Below, piece by piece: positions 42,445 to 55,865 of a stretch of 64,000 bases of DNA (the first letter of the stretch is position 1; each line of letters opens with the position of its first letter). The position numbers and the translations under genes are program-made. Source of the stretch: Subtercola sp. PAMC28395 (GTDB taxonomy: Bacteria > Actinomycetota > Actinomycetes > Actinomycetales > Microbacteriaceae); contig NZ_CP076547.1 of the NCBI RefSeq assembly GCF_018889995.1, forward strand, positions 1,736,001-1,800,000, read 5' to 3'. The notes under the pieces were generated by a model. It was not told the origin of the DNA. It worked only from the letters and a program-made list of their open reading frames with translations, and searched no databases.

Positions 42445-42785
42445 CCGAACGCAGCCATGTGACCTCTCATGTGCTCGACTCGACCACAGGCAGGCCGGCC
42501 GGGGGAGTAGAGCTGGTTCTCGAATCGCGAACCGACGGCGCGTGGATGCCCGTCGCCTCTGCCATCACCGATGCCGACGGTCGCGCAACCGCGCTCGGCC
42601 CCGTTGCTCTCCCCGCCGGCCTCTACCGGGTGACATTCGACACCGGTGCCTACTTCGGTACGCAGCACAGGGAGACGATGTACCCCGAAGTGACCATCTC
42701 CTTCGAGCTCGCGAACCCGGGCGAGCACTATCACATCCCTCTCCTGCTGAGTCCGTTTGCCTACTCGACCTATCGCGGCAGCTGA
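42441..42785 (+). CDS. uraH: 5-hydroxyisourate hydrolase (transthyretin-like)
   Basis: The enzyme opens 5-hydroxyisourate to OHCU, just before UraD. The 114-residue protein has VTSHVLDSTTGRPAGGVELVLE at the N-terminus (catalytic His), a conserved Arg in the middle and ends HIPLLLSPFAYSTYRGS, the diagnostic YRGS tail. It is translationally coupled with uraD. Uricase, which makes its substrate, lies beyond the rRNA operon on the other strand. Confidence 0.95.
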   Translation: MTERSHVTSHVLDSTTGRPAGGVELVLESRTDGAWMPVASAITDADGRATALGPVALPAGLYRVTFDTGAYFGTQHRETMYPEVTISFELANPGEHYHIPLLLSPFAYSTYRGS

Positions 42786-42882
42786 GACACGCCGGTTGTG
42801 GCGCATGATTCCGGGCGTCAGCCGCTCGATTTGCATCATCGCCGAATCCCCCATAGAGTAACTACTCGTCACCCCAAAGGTG

Positions 42883-42930
42883 CCGGAAAGCCGCAGAGCT
42901 TCCGGGCCTCAAGTGGGGGCCATCCCCCGC
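42883..42930 (+). terminator. Two hairpins downstream of uraH
   Basis: CCGGAA (42883-42888) pairs with TTCCGG (42900-42905), extended inward by GC/GC with a bulged A. Next, GGGGG (42915-42919) and CCCCC (42924-42928) form a tight hairpin with loop CCAT. They lie about 100 bases after uraH and upstream of the rRNA promoter. They may terminate uraDH or fold in a longer leader; no T-run follows. Confidence 0.45.
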
Positions 42931-43335
42931 AAACAAGCAACACATTCCTTAGGGAATCTCTGCTTGCGAGCGTAAGATGTAAAACCACTCCCGCAACAGT
43001 CGGTTCGGGTCTTCTTGGCGACGCTTCAACTGCCTCGAACACTTCGATTTGACAAGATCGCGGCGAGTGATAAGATAGTAAAGTTGCCCCGAGCTGCTTC
43101 TCTCCACGAGAGTCAAGCGTTTGGGAGCGTCCGATCTTTGAGAACTCAACAGCGTGCACATTGTCAAATGCCAAATCCCCGTGGCACCTTTTGGGTGTCC
43201 GGGTTCCTTTGGGAAATGAAATTAGCAGATCACTTTTAGTGGTTTGCGGACAAGCAAGTCAGTAATGATTTGTTCTGTCAGCATCAAACTTGTCATTCGT
43301 TCTTCGATTCCCGTTGAGCGTTTGGCGCGTAAGCA
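42931..43335 (+). other. rRNA operon leader region
   Basis: About 400 non-coding bases precede 16S. They contain the likely promoter (43049-43076) and TTTGAGAACTCAACAGCGTG at 43137-43156. The GAGAACT part of that sequence recurs in the 16S-23S spacer, as expected of leader and antitermination elements in actinobacterial rRNA operons. The region 43157-43335 shows AT-rich stretches consistent with a processed leader. No protein-coding potential is evident. Confidence 0.6.
43049..43076 (+). promoter_or_regulatory. Probable rRNA operon promoter
   Basis: TTGACA at 43049-43054 is a perfect -35 box. TAAGAT at 43071-43076, 16 bases downstream, is the -10 candidate, preceded by TG as an extended -10 (TGATAAGAT). 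It is about 260 bases upstream of 16S. A weaker second candidate is TTGCAT (42831) with TAGAGT (42854). Confidence 0.65.
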
Positions 43336-48473
<5,138 letters not shown>

Positions 48474-48665
48474 ACCACCACCACACCCCCAGCAACGGCA
48501 TGGTGTGGCTGAAAATCTTTGCGCAACAAAAACACTCGCGTCCACTCTGTGGTTCCCGACATACGGTCGGGTCACAACCAAACCCCCAAGGGTTCGGTAC
48601 AACTAAACATGAACGAAGCTAAACACTTCCGAACATTTTTAGACACCCGTAAGGATGTCCCTAAT
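48474..48665 (+). other. 23S-5S spacer with right strand of the pre-23S stem
   Basis: About 190 bases separate 23S and 5S. Positions 48535-48555 pair with 45194-45214 around 23S. No gene is visible in the spacer. Confidence 0.7.
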
Positions 48666-48784
48666 GTTTCGGCGGCCATAGCGCGAGGGAAACGCCCGGC
48701 AACATTCCGAACCCGGAAGCTAAGACTCGCAGCGCCGATGGTACTGCAAGGGAGACCTTGTGGGAGAGTAGGACACCGCCGGAC
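48666..48784 (+). rRNA. rrf: 5S ribosomal RNA
   Basis: It starts GTTTCGGCGGCCATAGCG and ends GGACACCGCCGGAC; the two ends pair. GGGAAACGCCCGG, CATTCCGAACCCGGAAGCTAAG and GCGCCGATGGTACTGC are typical actinobacterial 5S segments. The length is about 119 nt. Confidence 0.96.
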
Positions 48785-48802
48785 TCACTTTAGAAACACG
48801 AC

Positions 48803-48836
48803 AGAGGCCCACCCCACCAGGTGGGCCTCTTCTCGT
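48803..48836 (+). terminator. Rho-independent terminator of the rRNA operon
   Basis: AGAGGCCCACC (48803-48813) and GGTGGGCCTCT (48820-48830) form a perfect 11-bp stem with loop CCACCA, followed by TCTCGTT. It lies 18 bases after 5S. Confidence 0.9.
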
Positions 48837-48875
48837 TAACAGACAACCCCCACAACCGGCACCTAAAGTGACCAG

Positions 48876-49382
48876 GTGAGCGATGAGAAACTGAAGCCGA
48901 GATGGTCCCTTCCTCTGTGGGCGGTGTTTGTGCTCTTGGGCGTGATCTCGGCAGGTGTCCTCTTCTTGGCCGCTGCCGTGGCGCCCGTGCCTGAGCACCT
49001 CCATTCCCACGTCTCCATCACCGTTGATGGAGCGCCGCAGGTAGTACCGGCAAATGTGGGAATCAATGAGAAGACACAGGTGACATTGCCGTTGCACACG
49101 CACGACACCACAGGCATCCTCCACGTCGAATCGCCCACCCAGCGCACATTCGAGCTGGGGGAGTTCTTCGCCGAGTGGGGTGTCCCGCTCGATTCAGAGG
49201 GTGTCGGAGACTTCCGTCAATCGTCGACCGAGTCGTTCAGCGTCTTCGTGAACCAGCGCCCGTTCGAAGGGGACCCGGCAACCATCGCGTTGACCAACAA
49301 GTTGGACATCGATCTCGTTCTGGCCCCGCGAGGAACGACGCCGGCCCCGAGCGCGCCGTTTGCCTGGCCTGCTGAGTACTGA
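48876..49382 (+). CDS. Membrane-anchored protein with a His-rich extracytoplasmic domain, function unknown
   Basis: The 168-residue protein starts at a GTG soon after the rRNA terminator. It has one N-terminal transmembrane helix (LPLWAVFVLLGVISAGVLFLAAAV, about residues 12-35) and an outside domain. The domain contains HLHSHVSITVDGAPQVVPANVGI (about 41-63), LPLHTHDTTGILHVESP (about 71-87) and FELGEFFAEWGVPL. The spacing HxHxH...HTH...H suggests a metal site, perhaps copper. I recall similar domains in other actinobacteria but know no assigned function. It is convergent with uricase. Confidence 0.75.
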   Translation: MSDEKLKPRWSLPLWAVFVLLGVISAGVLFLAAAVAPVPEHLHSHVSITVDGAPQVVPANVGINEKTQVTLPLHTHDTTGILHVESPTQRTFELGEFFAEWGVPLDSEGVGDFRQSSTESFSVFVNQRPFEGDPATIALTNKLDIDLVLAPRGTTPAPSAPFAWPAEY

Positions 49383-49395
49383 GGCGCGTCTGGGG

Positions 49396-50301
49396 TCAGA
49401 CCAGTCCCGTGTAGCTGTCCCAGGCCTCGGGGGCGGGGGGCACATCGTCACGGATGACGGTGGCTTCGATGAGGCCGTAGGGCCGATCATCCGCATTGAA
49501 GACCTCGTTGTTGTTCTCGACGCCGAACGGAGCGAGGTTGTAGAGAAAGTGGTGCTTGTTCGGTGCTGAGAAGCGGATCTCTGCGATGAAATCATAGGTT
49601 TCGAGTACGGCCTTGCCCATTTCGTACAGCGTCTGCTGCAGGGCGAGTGAGTGAAGCGTGGCGAACTTCTCGATGATGATCTTCTTGATTCCGAGGTACG
49701 TCGCCTCCCAATCGACATCGGTCGAGGTGAAGCGCCATTTCGCTACGAGGGAGGTGGCCATCACCCGGTCTGTGGTGGGCTCGAGGAGGGTGTATCCGTC
49801 TTCGAGGAAGCCGGTGAACTCCGATCCGGTCGACTTCAGGATGACCAGGTCTTTGAAGCCTCCGATCACCGTGTTGGTGCGAGCCTCGCCAGAACCGGTG
49901 ACGGTGACAGCGGAAATGCGGGTCTCCTGGCCTTTGCGGACCCAGGTGTGATCGTGCTCCGTGCCATCGACAAGGACACGCTGCCACTCGAATTCCTCCA
50001 CTTCGATACGCGCACTCTGCACGTATTCGACGGTGTCGACGAAATGGGCGCCGAGCTCGAGCGCATAGGTCTCGATCGAAGTCAGACCCCTCTCCTTCGA
50101 GAACGAGTACGCCGTCTGCTTCTGGGTGTCAGTCGGCAGGATCTTTGACTGGTCGCCGACGAGGTAGGCGTCGGCGAATTCGCCTCTCAGCGCACTCGAG
50201 ACGTTGATGTCCCTGATCTCGTGTCGATCGGTGTCGCGATAGATGCGAACGACACGATTCTCTGCTTTGCCGTAACGGTTGGATCCGAGAACTATTGCCA
50301 C
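49396..50301 (-). CDS. pucL: Urate oxidase (uricase)
   Basis: Uricase converts urate to 5-hydroxyisourate with O2 and no cofactor. The GTG at 50301 is chosen because GGAAGAAG precedes it and the product begins MAIVLGSNRYGKAENRVVRIYRD as in the family; the longer frame upstream is not credible. The 301-residue protein has the catalytic Lys in NRYGKAE and Thr in ILPTDTQKQTAY. YLGIKKIIIEKFATLHSLALQQTLYEM and NKHHFLYNL near the C-terminus are also typical. It is 55 bp downstream of allB on the same strand. Confidence 0.95.
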   Translation of the reverse strand: MAIVLGSNRYGKAENRVVRIYRDTDRHEIRDINVSSALRGEFADAYLVGDQSKILPTDTQKQTAYSFSKERGLTSIETYALELGAHFVDTVEYVQSARIEVEEFEWQRVLVDGTEHDHTWVRKGQETRISAVTVTGSGEARTNTVIGGFKDLVILKSTGSEFTGFLEDGYTLLEPTTDRVMATSLVAKWRFTSTDVDWEATYLGIKKIIIEKFATLHSLALQQTLYEMGKAVLETYDFIAEIRFSAPNKHHFLYNLAPFGVENNNEVFNADDRPYGLIEATVIRDDVPPAPEAWDSYTGLV

Positions 50302-50356
50302 GATGCTTCTTCCTGTCTGCGAGGGTTTGGTGGAGCGATGAGGTTCGGGTGAGGGG

Positions 50357-51712
50357 TCAGGTTCGGGTGAGGAGGGTGCCACGAACGCGGCCGTGTTCGA
50401 TGTCGGAGTCGCGCAAGAAAACGGCGCCCCCGGCGAGCCAGGTCGAGTGCACGACGCCGAAGAGGTCACGGCCGTCGAAGGCGGAGAGCTTGTTCTTGTG
50501 CTGCAGCTCCTGTGCGACCACGGTGAACGTCTCCTCTGGCGCGAACGCGACGAAGTCGGCGTCGGCTCCGACAGAGAGCGAACCCTTGGTTGCAAGCCCG
50601 GCCAGTCTCGATGTGGCCACGGCCATCCATTCGATGACGCTGTCGAGGCCGATTCCCTGGGCTCGTGCCGCTGTCCACACGGCAGGCAGGCTCACCTGCA
50701 GGCCCGAGATCCCGCCCCAGGCCAGAGCGAAGTCGCCACCGTGGGCGAACTTGAGTTCTTTGGTGCTGGGTGAGTGGTCAGAGGCGATGAGGTCGATGTC
50801 ACCCGCAACCAACGCCGCCCAGAGCAATTCCCGATTGTGTTCGTCACGGATCGGCGGGCAGCACTTGTACTGCGTCGCCGCATCGGGAATTCCCTCAGCG
50901 GCGAAGCTCAGGTAGTGCGGGCAGGTCTCGACCGTGAGACGGAGGCCCTCGGCTTTCGCTGTGCGGATGGCGGGAAGCGCCCCCGCGGCAGAGAGGTGCA
51001 GAATGTGGGCGCGGGCGCCCGTGGCACGGAGCCCGTCGATCACATGGTCGATCGCGGTCTTCTCTGCGGCCTGCGGGCGACTGGCCACGAACGCCTCGTA
51101 ACCCACGCCGCCGGCGTTCTCGTGTTCTGCCAGAACACCGGGGTCCTCGGCGTGGACGATCAGCAGGCCATCGAATCCAGCCAGTTCGTGCAGGGCCGCA
51201 TGAAGTTGTTCGGTGCTGAGGTGCGGGAATTCGTCGACGCCGGAGGGGGAGAGGAACGCTTTGAATCCGAAGACCCCTGCGCGGTGCAGTGGTTCGAGGT
51301 GCCCGAGGCTGTCGGGAATGGCGCCGCCCCAGAACCCCACGTCGACGGAGGCCTGGGGGCCGGCTGCTTCGCGTTTGAGCTGCAGGGCATCCGGTGTCGT
51401 CGTGGGCGGGATGCTGTTCAGAGGCATATCGAGAATCGTCGTGACGCCTCCTGCGGCGGCGGCACGGGTCGCGCTGGCGAAGCCCTCCCAATCCGTGCGA
51501 CCCGGCTCGTTGACGTGCACGTGGGTGTCGACGATTCCGGGGATCAGCACCTGGGAGTCAGGAAGAGTGATTTCGGTAGCTGCGTCGAACGGCGCATCGA
51601 TGCCGGTTATCGAGACGATCTTTCCCGCGGTCACCGCCAGGGCGACGGACTGGAAGCGCCCGTCGACGTAGGCGTGCTCGGCCCGCACGACCAGGTCGTG
51701 GATTTCAGTCAT
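50357..51712 (-). CDS. allB: Allantoinase
   Basis: Allantoinase opens allantoin to allantoate. The 451-residue metalloenzyme has IPGIVDTHVHVNEPGRTDWEGFASATRAAAAGGVTTILDMPLNSIPPTT (about residues 54-102), with the HxH pair, FGFKAFLSPSGVDEFPH with the carboxylated lysine (about 150), HAEDP, ILHLSAAGALP and IASDHSP. These distinguish it from the dihydropyrimidinase at 12427. It is the first gene of an allB-pucL pair. The divergent MTHFR-like gene is 190 bp away. Confidence 0.95.
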   Translation of the reverse strand: MTEIHDLVVRAEHAYVDGRFQSVALAVTAGKIVSITGIDAPFDAATEITLPDSQVLIPGIVDTHVHVNEPGRTDWEGFASATRAAAAGGVTTILDMPLNSIPPTTTPDALQLKREAAGPQASVDVGFWGGAIPDSLGHLEPLHRAGVFGFKAFLSPSGVDEFPHLSTEQLHAALHELAGFDGLLIVHAEDPGVLAEHENAGGVGYEAFVASRPQAAEKTAIDHVIDGLRATGARAHILHLSAAGALPAIRTAKAEGLRLTVETCPHYLSFAAEGIPDAATQYKCCPPIRDEHNRELLWAALVAGDIDLIASDHSPSTKELKFAHGGDFALAWGGISGLQVSLPAVWTAARAQGIGLDSVIEWMAVATSRLAGLATKGSLSVGADADFVAFAPEETFTVVAQELQHKNKLSAFDGRDLFGVVHSTWLAGGAVFLRDSDIEHGRVRGTLLTRT

Positions 51713-51902
51713 TCGTGGCTCCGTGGGTCGTGCAGATCTGGTTCATCATTCGTTCATTCACCCTAACTTTCTTGGTGGTGCCACCGAGGGAAGGTCGGAA
51801 ATATGCCGGACACAGACGGCCGTTACCCTGAGTGATTGCCGCTGGTACCCGTGCAGAATGGCACGCAGATCGGCCACGACTTTCACACGAAGGATCACGA
51901 AA

Positions 51903-53030
51903 ATGGAACGAGTGCAGGAGGCCGTCTTCAGCTGCCCGAAGAGCATGACGTACGGGCCGTGCGGTGGTGTGGAATTCGACGGCACCTGCGAGGTGTCGGA
52001 GCATCGCTGTGTCTTCGTGGACCGGGAGACGGTGGCCTGGCGAGGTCCCATGCCCGTGCTGCTCGTCGATCGGCCCGCGAGCGACGGCTCGCCTGGGGTG
52101 GTGGCTGTGCCTTCCGACCCCGTTTCGCCTGGGGGAGCCGAGTTCGCCCAGCTGATCCGCTCCCGCCAGGTCGTCGTGGCCGACTTCCCGGCCAAGGCGG
52201 TCGACAGGGTTTCGCTCGCCGAGTGCGCCGACCTCCTGGCCGGCTCGGCCGATGCCACGCTGGCCGGCGATTCCGGTGCGCACCGGGTGCAATTCTCGCC
52301 GAGCTACCGGGCCCAGCTGATCCAGAGCCGTGGTCTTCGGGTGATCGCAGGGTTCAATTGTCGTGACCGGAACCGCGTGGCGATCGAAGGCGAGTTGGCC
52401 GGACTGGCCGATGTGGGCGTTGCGGCGGTGCACTGCGTGACTGGAGACCACACTCTGACCGGCTCGAGGCCCGACGCGAAGCCCGTGTTCGACCTGGACT
52501 CCACGGGGGTCGCGTCGCTCGCCGCCGAGTACGGGCACCTGGTCTCGGTGGGTGAATCGCCCGCGACCCCGCCGGTGGCGCATCGTGCGGAGCGCCTGGT
52601 GGAGAAGCAGCGAGCCGGTGCTGCGCTGGCCTTCGTCAATCATGCCGGCGGCGCTGCGCCGGTCGCTCGATTCATCGCCGAGGTCCGTGAGCGTCAAGTC
52701 GAGCGTGAGCACGGCGAAGCGAGACTGCCGGGGCTGGCGTACATCGCCTGCGTTCCGGTGGTTGTCGATCGTGGCAGTGCCGAACTGCTCCGCTCGTTCA
52801 CGACGTTGGTTCTGCCTGACGGGTACCTCGAGCGAATTCTCGGGGCCCGCGACGTCTACGCCGAGGGAATCGCCGCGGCGATCGACCTGAGCAACGAGCT
52901 GCTCACTCTCGACGGCGTCTCCGGGGTGAATCTCTCTGGTGGGCCCGAAGACGGTCGCGAGAGCTTCTTCGCCGAAGCGCTGGCACGCATCGCCAGCGGA
53001 GTTTCGCTGCGCATTCATGGCGCCGGCTGA
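51903..53030 (+). CDS. Methylenetetrahydrofolate reductase-like protein with fused N-terminal MetV-type Cys domain
   Basis: The ATG at 51903 is chosen because the Cys domain begins right after it. Residues 1-40 hold a four-Cys motif (C11, C20, C29, C36 in SCPKSMTYGPCGGVEF...CEVSEHRCVF) like the MTHFR C-terminal/MetV domain that carries an iron-sulfur or zinc site. Residues about 80-370 resemble a MetF TIM barrel (ADATLAGDSGAHRVQFSP, VAAVHCVTGDHTLTG, ALAFVNHAGGAAPV). The 375-residue product is therefore a MetV-MetF-like fusion. Its electron donor is unknown, and F420H2, NADH or ferredoxin are all possible. Confidence 0.75.
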   Translation: MERVQEAVFSCPKSMTYGPCGGVEFDGTCEVSEHRCVFVDRETVAWRGPMPVLLVDRPASDGSPGVVAVPSDPVSPGGAEFAQLIRSRQVVVADFPAKAVDRVSLAECADLLAGSADATLAGDSGAHRVQFSPSYRAQLIQSRGLRVIAGFNCRDRNRVAIEGELAGLADVGVAAVHCVTGDHTLTGSRPDAKPVFDLDSTGVASLAAEYGHLVSVGESPATPPVAHRAERLVEKQRAGAALAFVNHAGGAAPVARFIAEVRERQVEREHGEARLPGLAYIACVPVVVDRGSAELLRSFTTLVLPDGYLERILGARDVYAEGIAAAIDLSNELLTLDGVSGVNLSGGPEDGRESFFAEALARIASGVSLRIHGAG

Positions 53031-53035
53031 CAGCG

Positions 53036-53629
53036 TCAGCCGGGAAGAACGTTCGACGCCCATGTGCCTTCTGCTTCACGGGTGTACTCCAGGCGCCGGC
53101 TTGCCGTGCCAGGATGCGCGTGCCACAGCGTCACTCGCGTGGGGCGCAGCAGAATGCCTGCCCACGTGGCAGGTGGGAGAAGGGAGTCGGATTCGTGCTC
53201 GCCATCGAATGATCGCCAGGCCTCGATGCGTTCGTCGATGGGCAGTGCGGCCAACTCCGGCGAATTGAGCCAGGCCAGGGTCTTGAGGTAGGGCGAGCGG
53301 TTCCCGTAGGCCCGCTGGGCTTCAGTGGTAGGAGCGGGTTCGGTGTCGCCGAGCACGACGAGCTGCCGACCGAGCTCCGGCCACGCCACAGTGAAGGCCG
53401 CGCGGGGCAGCCTGGTGAGCTGGGCGATCTTGCGGGAACGGGCATCAGTGTGGAAGTAGAAGCCGATCTCATCGAATTCGCTCAGCAGCACGTGCCGAGT
53501 GTCGGGATACCCGTCGGCGGTGATCGTCGACAGGGCCACGAGTGGTCGAACGGGTTCGCTGTTGTCCGGGAGCCAATGCACGAGCTCATCGAAGAACGGC
53601 GCTGCAACGAGCGTGGGTGAGACCGTCAT
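53036..53629 (-). CDS. Pyridoxamine 5'-phosphate oxidase-like flavoprotein
   Basis: The 197-residue protein matches the PdxH FMN-binding fold: TADGYPDTRHVLLSEFDEIGFYFHTDARSRKIAQL (about residues 37-71) and LGRQLVVLGDTEPAPTTEAQRAYGNRSPYLKTLAW. The C-terminal RLHDR signature of true PdxH is replaced by RRLEYTREAEGTW, so substrate use may differ. Its start shares a base with the stop of the FAD oxidase gene (TGATG), and it is the last gene of the eight-gene operon. It ends 5 bp from the convergent MTHFR-like gene. Confidence 0.75.
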   Translation of the reverse strand: MTVSPTLVAAPFFDELVHWLPDNSEPVRPLVALSTITADGYPDTRHVLLSEFDEIGFYFHTDARSRKIAQLTRLPRAAFTVAWPELGRQLVVLGDTEPAPTTEAQRAYGNRSPYLKTLAWLNSPELAALPIDERIEAWRSFDGEHESDSLLPPATWAGILLRPTRVTLWHAHPGTASRRLEYTREAEGTWASNVLPG

Positions 53630-54969
53630 CAGGTGACTTTTCCGGCACCGGCAACCGGGGCGGTGCCGACGATGGGGAGTTTGCCCGGGTTCAGCAGGCC
53701 CTCTGGGTCGGTCACGGCAGAGAGGCGCCGGGTTCGCTCGACCTCGTGGTCGACCTCCCAGTGGTGCGGGTTGTGCGAGCCGACGCCCAGCGCCTCGAGG
53801 GCGGCGAAACCGGCATAGACCTGCTCCGGGCTCTCGTAGATACCGGCGAGCATGCCGATCGGGCGACCGTGCTGCGCCTCGATGTGCAACATGCCTCCGT
53901 TGTAGACCGCGTGGACCTCGTCGATGCGCTCTACCAGGCCGTCACCGGCGACCTCGATGTGGAAGTAGGTGCCAGGGTCACTCTTCTGCAACCACTCGAT
54001 CGGGTGGTTGTACGAGAGCATGCTGATCTTCATCGAGGCCTGCGGGCCTTCGCGAACGTCTTCGATTCGGCCCCCGGCGCTGAAGATCAGCGCAGAGGCC
54101 GCCTCGACAGTTTCGGCGTCGAGAATGGCGCGGAGGCTGGCTCGGTCTTTCGGAATGGCGGGGTCGTCTGGCAGGGCGTTCGCCAGCGTGGGGAGATCGG
54201 CGGAGACGAGCCGCGGCGTGGGCTCGAGCTGGCCGATCTCGCGGATCACCGAGATCGCGTCGGCGAAGGTGTCAAAGCTTGCATAGAGTCCGCGCCAGTT
54301 CTGCAGCGGCTCGAGCGCCAGGGTTGCGCGGGCGATGATGCCGAGTGTGCCGTAGGTGTGAACATAGGGTTCGGCTTCGGCGCCGACGACGTGGATGAGC
54401 CGGGCATCCGGAACCGCGTGCACCACGTCGAGCTCCTTGACGAAGCCGGTGTGGTTGGAGCCGTGCTTGATCGATCCGGTGCCACCGGAACCACCGGAGA
54501 GAAAGCCGCCGATCGTGGACTGGGCAGTGGAGGGGTACATCAGCAATTGCTGCCCGGCGGCGTTCGCGGCCTGCTCGATCATGACCATGGGCGTGCCGGC
54601 CTCGACCGTGATGAAGCCGTCGCCCACCTCGACGATGCCGCGTGCCTTCGACATGTCGAGCACCAGGCCGCCCTGCATCGGGATGCCCTGGCCGTAGTTG
54701 CCCGTTCCCTTGCCGCGCGGCGTGATCGGCACGTGGTAACGCGCGGCTGCGGCGACGACGGCCGCGATCTGCTCGGCGGTCGTGGGAAAGGCGACGATGT
54801 CGGCCAGGCCGAGGGGGAGCTGTTCGGCGAGGATCGGTGACATCCAGGCGCCGTCGAGCGAGGCCTTCTCGCGGGCGCGGAGTTCGACGGTGACGGCCTT
54901 GTCGCCGAGGAGTTCACGGAGCTCGGCTTGCAGGGCGTCGATATCGGGTGTGAGAGCTGTGCTGGTCAT
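53629..54969 (-). CDS. FAD-binding oxidoreductase (VAO/GlcD family)
   Basis: The 446-residue protein has the PCMH-type FAD domain: ADIVAFPTTAEQIAAVVAAAARYHVPITPRGKGTGNYGQ (about residues 56-94), GFITVEAGTPMVMIEQAA and MYPSTAQSTIGGFLSGGSGGTGS. The C-terminal half ends with the typical DPEGLLNPGKL. Such enzymes oxidise hydroxy acids, alcohols or amines. The ATG at 54969 is annotated; a TTG three codons upstream is closer to a GAGAAAG motif and could be used. It is translationally coupled to the PdxH-like gene. Confidence 0.87.
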   Translation of the reverse strand: MTSTALTPDIDALQAELRELLGDKAVTVELRAREKASLDGAWMSPILAEQLPLGLADIVAFPTTAEQIAAVVAAAARYHVPITPRGKGTGNYGQGIPMQGGLVLDMSKARGIVEVGDGFITVEAGTPMVMIEQAANAAGQQLLMYPSTAQSTIGGFLSGGSGGTGSIKHGSNHTGFVKELDVVHAVPDARLIHVVGAEAEPYVHTYGTLGIIARATLALEPLQNWRGLYASFDTFADAISVIREIGQLEPTPRLVSADLPTLANALPDDPAIPKDRASLRAILDAETVEAASALIFSAGGRIEDVREGPQASMKISMLSYNHPIEWLQKSDPGTYFHIEVAGDGLVERIDEVHAVYNGGMLHIEAQHGRPIGMLAGIYESPEQVYAGFAALEALGVGSHNPHHWEVDHEVERTRRLSAVTDPEGLLNPGKLPIVGTAPVAGAGKVT

Positions 54970-55008
54970 GGGCTGCAATACTTTCTCGTGGATTCTCGGT
55001 CGTGCGTA

Positions 55009-55812
55009 TCAGTGGGCGGCGAAGCCGATGCGTTTGGTGCGTGGGCCCGGGGTGAAGGTCGCGATCTCGGCAAGTGCTGCGGCCGACTTCGTGACGTTGT
55101 TCTCGAAATGCGCCTTGCCGAATTCCGCGTTCGCAGTGGTCGGGTCACCGATGACCCCGCTCGCGGCGAAGTCGTTGCTGACCCAGCCGAAGCTCACGGG
55201 CTTGCCGAAACCGACGTACTCGTAGTCCAGGAGCTGTTCGGGCACGCTCCGAACCGCGAGACTCATGTCGACGAGCTCGGGGCGCAGGTGCAGCACCACA
55301 CTCGTTTCGACGTGGCCGCCGTGGATGCCGAGGCCCGACTCGGTCTCGCCGGAGGCAGCACCTCCGTTGGCCGGCATCTGGCCGCCGATCAGAAAGGTCT
55401 GCAGCCCGAACCGGCGACGCAGCTCGCGGCAGGCGACCTGCAACAGGGCAACGTTGCCGCCGTGACCGTTGTAGAAGACCAGCTTGGTGCAGGGCGTCTG
55501 GGCGATGGATGATCCGATCTCCACGATCGTCTCCATCAGGGTTTCCCAGCTCAGCCAGACCGTTCCCGGTGCCCAGTGGTGTTCGTCTGATTTCGTGTAG
55601 GCGAGGCCGGGCAGCAGCCAGGCGTTGACCCCGCTCGCCGCCGCGAGTTCGACGGCGGCCTTCGCGGACTCCTCAGCGACGAGAAAGTCGGTGAAGAGAG
55701 GCAGGTGCGGCCCATGGTGCTCGATGGCACCGGTCGGCAGAACCACGATCGAGTCGCCCCGGAGCGCCTCGACGGCGGCGAGACTTGAGAGTTCGACGAG
55801 GTTGCGGGACAT
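55009..55812 (-). CDS. Creatininase-family amidohydrolase
   Basis: The 267-residue protein has the family's metal-binding residues: VVLPTGAIEHHGPHLPLFTDFLVAEE (about residues 23-48), WAPGTVWLSWETL, VFYNGHGGNVALLQVACRELR (about 112-132) and GLGIHGGHVETSVVLHLRPELVDM (about 160-183). Members hydrolyse cyclic amides such as creatinine or modify peptides (MftE). No mycofactocin genes adjoin it. Its position with an importer and an amidohydrolase suggests ring opening of an imported cyclic amide (inference). Confidence 0.87.
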   Translation of the reverse strand: MSRNLVELSSLAAVEALRGDSIVVLPTGAIEHHGPHLPLFTDFLVAEESAKAAVELAAASGVNAWLLPGLAYTKSDEHHWAPGTVWLSWETLMETIVEIGSSIAQTPCTKLVFYNGHGGNVALLQVACRELRRRFGLQTFLIGGQMPANGGAASGETESGLGIHGGHVETSVVLHLRPELVDMSLAVRSVPEQLLDYEYVGFGKPVSFGWVSNDFAASGVIGDPTTANAEFGKAHFENNVTKSAAALAEIATFTPGPRTKRIGFAAH

Positions 55813-55865
55813 GGTGTGGATCCTTTGTTGAGCTGGTGTGGAGGAGTGGAGATGGAGACGGAGGG

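Noticed and set aside
42831-42930. Riboswitch upstream of the rRNA operon
   Set aside because: Two hairpins are present, but no conserved core of a known riboswitch class could be matched.
55009-55812. Mycofactocin peptidase MftE
   Set aside because: The protein is of the creatininase family, but no mftA, mftB, mftC or other mycofactocin genes occur in the neighbourhood.
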